Both the position numbers and the translations under genes were made by a program. Below, in pieces: positions 58,757 to 64,000 of a DNA stretch of 64,000 nucleotides (within the stretch, counting starts at the first letter, position 1; every line of letters begins with the position of its first letter). The stretch covers positions 511,363,225 through 511,427,224 of the forward strand of contig NC_058518.1 of NCBI RefSeq assembly GCF_904849725.1. The letters run 5' to 3'. The notes beneath the pieces were generated by a model. It was not told where the DNA came from and did not search any database. It saw nothing but the letters and a program-made list of their open reading frames with translations. The DNA is from Hordeum vulgare subsp. vulgare. Lineage: Eukaryota > Streptophyta > Magnoliopsida > Poales > Poaceae.

Positions 58757-61649
58757 CCCAAAGCTGGACCTAAGCCTGAAAAAGAGTGTTACTATTGCAA
58801 GGGAATGGGTCACTGGAAGCTCAATTGCCCTAAGTATCTGGCTGATAAGAAGGCGGCCAAAGAAAAATCAGGTATATTCGATATACATGTTATTGATGTG
58901 TACTTAACCGGCTCTCGTAGTAGTGCCTGGGTATTCGATACCGGTTCTGTTGCTCATATTTGCAACTCGAAACAGGAACTGCGGAATAGACGAAGGCTGG
59001 CGAAAGATGAAGTGACGATGCGCGTAGGAAATGGTTCCAAGGTTGATGCAATCGCCATCGGCACAGTTTCACTTCTATTACCATCAGGATTAGTTATGAA
59101 CTTGAATCATTGTTATTTAGTTCCTGCGTTGAGCATGAACATTATATCTGGTCTTGTTTATTGCGAGACGGTTACTCTTTTAAGTCAGAGAATAATGGTT
59201 GTTCTATTTCTATGAGTAACATCTTTTATGGTCATGCACCCAATGTGAGAGGATTGTTCATATTGAATCTTGATAGCGATACACACATACAAAACATTGA
59301 GACCAAAAGAGTTAGAGTTAACAATGATAGCGCCATATTTTTGTGGCACTGCCGCTTAGGTCATATTGGTGTAAAGCGCATGAAGAAACTCCATGCCGAT
59401 GGACTTTTGGAGTCACTTGACTTTGATTCACTTGACACGTGCGAACCATGCCTCATGGGCAAGATGACTAAAACTCCGTTCTCCGGAACAATGGAGCGTG
59501 CAAGTGACTTGTTGGAAATCATACATACCGACGTGTGTGGTCCGATGAGCGTAGAGGCACGCGGCGGATATCGTTATTTTCTCACCTTCACTGACGATTT
59601 GAGTAGATATGGTTATGTCTACTTAATGAAGCACAAGTCTGAAACATTTGAAAAGTTCGAGCAATTTCAGAGTGAAGTTGAAAATCATCATAACAAGAAG
59701 ATCAAGTTCCTACGGTCTGATCGTGGGGGTGAATATCTGAGTTTCGAGTTTGGTGCTCACTTAAGACAATGTGGAATTGTTTCACAGTTGACACCGCCTG
59801 GAACACCACAGCGTAATGGTGTGTCCGAACGTCGTAATCGTACTTTATTAGAGATGGTGCGATCTATGATGTCTCTTACCGATTTGCCGTTATCATTTTG
59901 GGGTTATGCATTAGAAACAGCTGCATTCACTTTAAATAGGGCAGCATCAAAATCCGTTGAGACGACACCATACGAACTGTGGTATGGCAAAAGGCCAAAG
60001 TTGTCGTTTCTTAAAGTTTGGGATGTGATGCTTATGTCAAAAAGCTTCAGCCTGAAAAGCTGGAACCCAAAGCGGAAAAGTGCGTCTTCATAGGTTACCC
60101 AAAAGAGATAGTTGGGTACACCTTCTATCTCAAATCCGAGGGCAAAGTGTTTGTTGCTAAAAACGGAGCTTTTCTCGAGAAGGAGTTTCTCTCGAGAGAA
60201 TTTAGTGGGAGGAAGATAGAACTTGACGAGGTTGTCGAACCTCTCATCCCTCTGGATGGTGGCGCAGGGCAAGGGGAAACCTCTGTCGTTGCGACGCCGG
60301 TTGAGGAGGAAGTTAATGATGATGATCATGAAACTCCGGTTCAAGTTTCTGTCGAACCACCCAGGTCGACGAGACCACGTGCTGCTCCAGAGTGGTACGG
60401 TAATCCCGTCTTATCAATCATGTTGTTGGACAACAATGAACCTGCAAATTATGAAGAAGCAATGGTGGGCCCAGATTCCAACAAATGGCTAGAAGCCATG
60501 AAGTCCGAGATAAGATCTATGTACGAGAACAAAGTGTGGAATTTGGAGGTACTGCCTGAGGGCCGCAAGGCTATTCAGAACAAATGGATCTTTAAGAGGA
60601 AGACGGACGCTGACGGCAATGTGACCGTTTATAAAGCTCGACTTGTGGCAAAGGGTTTTTCACAAGTTCAAAGAGTTGACTACGATGTGATGGAAACAAC
60701 ATAGAGTTTTTGGAGAGCATAAAGGCTTACTTGAATAAAAGTTTCTCTATGAAGGTCCTAGGAGAAGCTGCTTACATTCTAGGCATTAAGATTTATAGGG
60801 ATAGATCAAAATGCCTTATAGGACTTTCACAAAGCATATACCTTGATAAAGTTTTGAAGAGGTTCAAAATGGAACAGTCCAAGAAAGGATTCTTGCCAGT
60901 TTTACAAGGTACGAGATTGAGTAAGACTCAGTGCCCAGCAACTGATGAGGATAGAGAGCATATGCGCTCCGTCCCCTATGCTTCAGCCATAGGTTCTATC
61001 ATGTATGCGATGTTGTGCACTAGACCGGACATTAGCCTGGCCATAAGTATGGCAGGTAGGTTCCAGAGTAATCCAGGAGTGGATCACTGGACGGCGGTCA
61101 AGAATATCCTGAAGTACCTGAAAAGGACTAAGGAGATGTTTCTCGTGTATGGAGGTGACGAAGAGCTCGCCGTAAAATGTTACGTCGATGCAAGCTTTGA
61201 CACAGATCCGGACGACTCTAAGTCACAAACCGGATACGTATATTCTTAATGGGGGTGCGGTAAGCTGGTGCAGTTCCAAGCAAAGCGTCGTAGCAGATTC
61301 TACATGTCAAGCGGAGTACATGGCTGCCTCGGAGGCGGCTAAGGAGGGTGTCTGGATGAAGCAATTCACGACGGATCTTGGAGTGGTACCAAGCGCACTG
61401 AATTCAATAACCTTGTTCTGTGACAACACGGGTGCCATTGCTTTAGCAAAGGAACCACGGTTTCACAAGAAGTACAGACACATCAAACGACGCTTCAACC
61501 TCATCCACGACTACGTCGAAGGAGAGGACGTAAATATATGCAAAGTGCACACGGATCTGAATGTAGCAGACCCGCTGACTAAACCTCTTCCACGGGCAAA
61601 GCGTGATCAACACCAGAACTGTATGGGTGTTAGATTTATTACAATGTAA
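58757..61649 (+). pseudogene. pol: C2 pol, broken; reverse transcriptase core deleted
   Basis: Order: zinc knuckle CYYCKGMGHWKLNC (near 58787), protease DTGS (near 58940), a 1-bp loss near 59151 shared with C1, integrase zinc region and core in the frame that runs to 60093 (HTDVCGPM, SDRGGEY, then ERRNRTLLE for the glutamate), a private 1-bp loss near 60023, early reverse transcriptase to about 60687, then a deletion of about 360 bp relative to C1 (45470-45829) that removes the YVDD site. The rest of RT runs to about 61249 and RNase H (EYMAASEA, CDNTGAI) to 61649, with a 2-bp loss near 61243. It cannot make a working Pol. Confidence 0.88.
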
Positions 61650-61701
61650 TTCGCATGATGATGTGAGGACTAGATTATTGACTCTAGTGCAAGTGGGAGA
61701 C

Positions 61702-63517
61702 TGTTGGAATTATGCCCTAGAGGCAATGATAAATATAGTTATTATTATAATTCCTGTATCAAGATAATCGTTTATTATCCATGCTATAATTCTATTGAAT
61801 GAAGACTCATTTACATGTGTGGATACATAGACAAAACACTGTCCCTAGCACGCCTCTAGTTGGCTAGCCAGTTGATCAAAGATAGTCAGTGTCTTCTGAT
61901 TATGAACAAGGTGTTGTTGCTTGATAACTGGATCACGTCATTAGGAGAATCACGTGAAGGACTGGACCCAAACTAATAGACGTAGCATGTTGATCGTGTC
62001 ATTTTGTTGCTACTGTTTTCTGCGTGTCAAGTATTTGTTCCTATGACCATGAGATCATATAACTCACTAACACCGGAGGAATACTTTGTGTGTATCAAAC
62101 GTCGCAACATAACTGGGTGACTATAAAGATGCTCTACAGGTATCTCCGAAGGTGTTCGTTGAGTAAGTATGGATCAAGACTGGGATTTGTCACTCTGTGT
62201 GACGGAGAGGTATCTCGGGGCCCACTCGGTAATACAACATCACACACAAGCCTTGCAAGCAATGTGACTTAGTGTAAGTTGCGGGATCTTGTATTACGGA
62301 ACGAGTAAAGAGACTTGCCAGTAAACGAGATTGAAATAGGTATGCGGATACTGACGATCGAATCTCGGGCAAGTAACATACCGAAGGACAAAGGGAATGA
62401 CATACGGGATTATATGAATCCTTGGCACTGACGTTCAAACGATAAGATCTTCGTAGAATATGTAGGATCCAATATGGGCATCCAGGTCCCGCTATTGGAT
62501 ATTGACCGAGGAGTCTCTTGGGTCATGTCTACATAGTTCTCGAACCTGCAGGGTCTGAACACTTAAGGTTCGACGTTGTTTTATGCGTATTTGAGTTATA
62601 TGGTTGGTTACCGAATGTTGTTCGGAGTCTCGGATGAGATCACGGACGTCACGAGGGTTTCCGGAATGGTCTGGAAACGAAGATTGATATATAGGATGAC
62701 CTCATTTGATTACCGGAAGGTTTTCGGAGTTACCGGGAATGTACCGGGAATGACGAATGGGTTCCGGGAGTTCACCGGGGGGGAACCCACCCCGGGGAAG
62801 CCCATAGGCCTTGGGGGTGGCACACCAGCCCTTAGTGGGCTGGTGGGACAGCCCAAGAAGGCCCTATGCGCCATAGGAAGAAAATCAAAGAGAAAAGAAA
62901 AAAAAGGAGGAGGTGGGAAAGGAAAGAAGAACTCCACCCACCAAACCAAGGACTCGGTTTGGGGGGGGGAGACCTTCCCCCCTTGGCTCGGCCGAACCCC
63001 TTGGGGCTCCTTGAGCCCCAAGGCAAGGCTCCCCCTCTCCCACCTATATATACGGAGGTTTTAGGGCTGATTTGAGATGAGTTTTCCACGGCAGCCCGAC
63101 CACATACCTCCACGGTTTTTCCTCTAGATCGCGTTTCTGCGGAGCTCGGGCGGAGCCCTGCTGAGACAAGATCATCACCAACCTCCGGAGCGCCGTCACG
63201 GTGCCGGAGAACTCTTCTACCTCTCCGTCTCTCTTAATGGATCAAGAAGGCCGAGATCATCGTCGAGCTGTACGTGTGCTGAACGCGGAGGTGCCGTCCG
63301 TTCGGCACTAGATCGTGGGACTGATCGCGGGACGGTTCGCGGGGCGGATCGAGGGACGTGAGGACGTTCCACTACATCAACCGCGTTCACTAACGCTTCT
63401 GTTGTACGGTCTACAAGGGTACGTAGATCACACATCCCCTCTCGTAGATGGACATCACCATGATAGGTCTTCGTGCGCGTAGGAAAATTTGTGTTTCCCA
63501 TGCGACGTTCCCCAACA
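61702..63517 (+). repeat. C2 3' LTR, Angela-like subtype
   Basis: Starts TGTTGGAATTATGCCC right after the polypurine stretch AAGTGGGAGAC and ends CCCCAACA. Closer to the C1 LTRs than to its partner at 54969. TATATATA near 63046. Confidence 0.92.
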
Positions 63518-64000
63518 GGAAGATGGTTCCTAACAGGGTTCAGCATCTCCATATCTCCGTACCCTGTCTGGACTGCCGGTGCTAGCTGCGTCAAAGCTGT
63601 CCACAGACGGGCACGGGTAGCATAAAGCTCCATGCGAAGAGCACGAGCATCCGTGTCTCTGTTCTCTAGCATCTCAACAGTGGACTGCAGTAGTGGATCC
63701 TCCATAGAAGAATTAAAATAGACTCCACTGAGGTATCCCTCTTCACCAGGCTGAGAGGCCAGAACATAGCAGAACTCTGAATTCTGCAGCAGTGCATGTT
63801 TCGCCCTCATAATGGTCAGCATTGAATAGGCAGCATCTTGTACTGCCATGTCAACAATGACTCCCAACCCATAGGACCAATGGATTGGCTCCTCAGCTCC
63901 AGGGTAGTCTGGAAATACCCTAACAGTGCAGATGTACTGGCACTGGTTGAAGTCTCGGTAATGTTCCTCCACTGTGTACTCGGGGTACCAGCGGTAACCG
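63518..64000 (-). CDS. ORF0 of a chromovirus on the minus strand, cut at both ends
   Basis: Open on the minus strand from the window edge to the C2 junction. Features in order: WYPEY, HYRDFNQCQYIC, VRVFPDYPGAEEP, HWSYGLGVIVDMAVQDAAYSM, FCYVLAS, then a helical, charged stretch (STVEMLENRDTDARALRMEL). The order hydrophobic strand, proline-containing turn, D-x-A helix, hydrophobic strand, coiled coil matches G1 ORF0 residues 52-200. Its apparent continuation into the C2 LTR (63517 down to 63217) is chance. It most likely belongs to the same element as the G3 LTR and pol end, which run on the same strand. Start codon lies beyond the window. Function unknown. Confidence 0.6.

Larger units (their letters stand above)
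54969..63517 (+). mobile_element. C2: chimeric BARE-1/Angela/WIS copia element
   Basis: LTRs at 54969-56778 and 61702-63517 belong to different subtypes: the 5' LTR has a different first 120 bp and a different 55990-56320 section. The flanks do not match (ATCAT on the left, GGAAG on the right). The internal region is close to C1 throughout. A recombination between two separate copia insertions fits best. The internal reading frame is broken and the reverse transcriptase core is deleted. Confidence 0.88.

Noticed and set aside
63217..63517. Extension of the minus-strand ORF0 into the C2 LTR
   Set aside because: The same frame is open in the other copia LTRs (for example 56478-56924), so it is LTR sequence and not part of ORF0.

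Overview
The window looks like an intergenic block from a Triticeae grass (wheat, barley, rye or Aegilops type). I see no host gene, tRNA, rRNA or CRISPR array. Essentially all of it is nested LTR retrotransposons of three kinds: Tekay-type Ty3/gypsy chromoviruses (G1, G2, G3), Athila-type Ty3/gypsy elements with tRNA-Asp-like primer sites (A1 to A5), and BARE-1/Angela/WIS-type Ty1/copia elements (C1, C2). The grass assignment rests on recognising the BARE/Angela LTR and protein sequences and the LTR start TGATACGTCTCC, which I know as abundant in Triticeae. No database search was run.

Layout. 1-10759: G1 (+), a young chromovirus with an extra upstream ORF ('ORF0'), gag and pol, cut by the left window edge inside its 5' LTR; it sits in the 3' tail of A1. 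10760-18670: A1 tail, a shared LTR, the A2 internal region and a second LTR, i.e. a tandem with a 5704-bp period. 18671-24856: A3 (-), a truncated Athila-type gag-protease element with its LTR on the right. 24857-25196: unassigned. From 25197: A5 (+), whose LTR is split into 25197-26299, 34614-34750 and 48412-48832 by A4 (26300-34608, TSD TTATT) and by C1 (34751-48406, TSD GTTAT). C1 is itself split in its integrase by G2 (39660-44636, TSD TGGTG). The A5 internal region runs to 50700, where G3 (-) begins: LTR 50701-54668 and the pol 3' end to 54968. C2 (54969-63517) follows, then the ORF0 of a chromovirus on the minus strand to the window end, probably the same G3 element.

How the parts work together. 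G1 carries a full set of replication domains, broken only by one in-frame TAG before the nucleocapsid zinc knuckle. The A elements have no reverse transcriptase or integrase. A3 and A4 keep a gag-protease reading frame; A2 and A5 have an unrelated acidic ORF instead. They must have been copied in trans. C1 and C2 share the same stop codon and the same 1-bp frameshift although they are separate copies, which also points to mobilisation in trans.

The most interesting observations are: the ORF0 family in three divergent chromoviruses; repeated primer-binding sites that appear to have been absorbed into an LTR; the C2 chimera with unlike LTRs and unlike flanks; and several junctions with short templated filler DNA.
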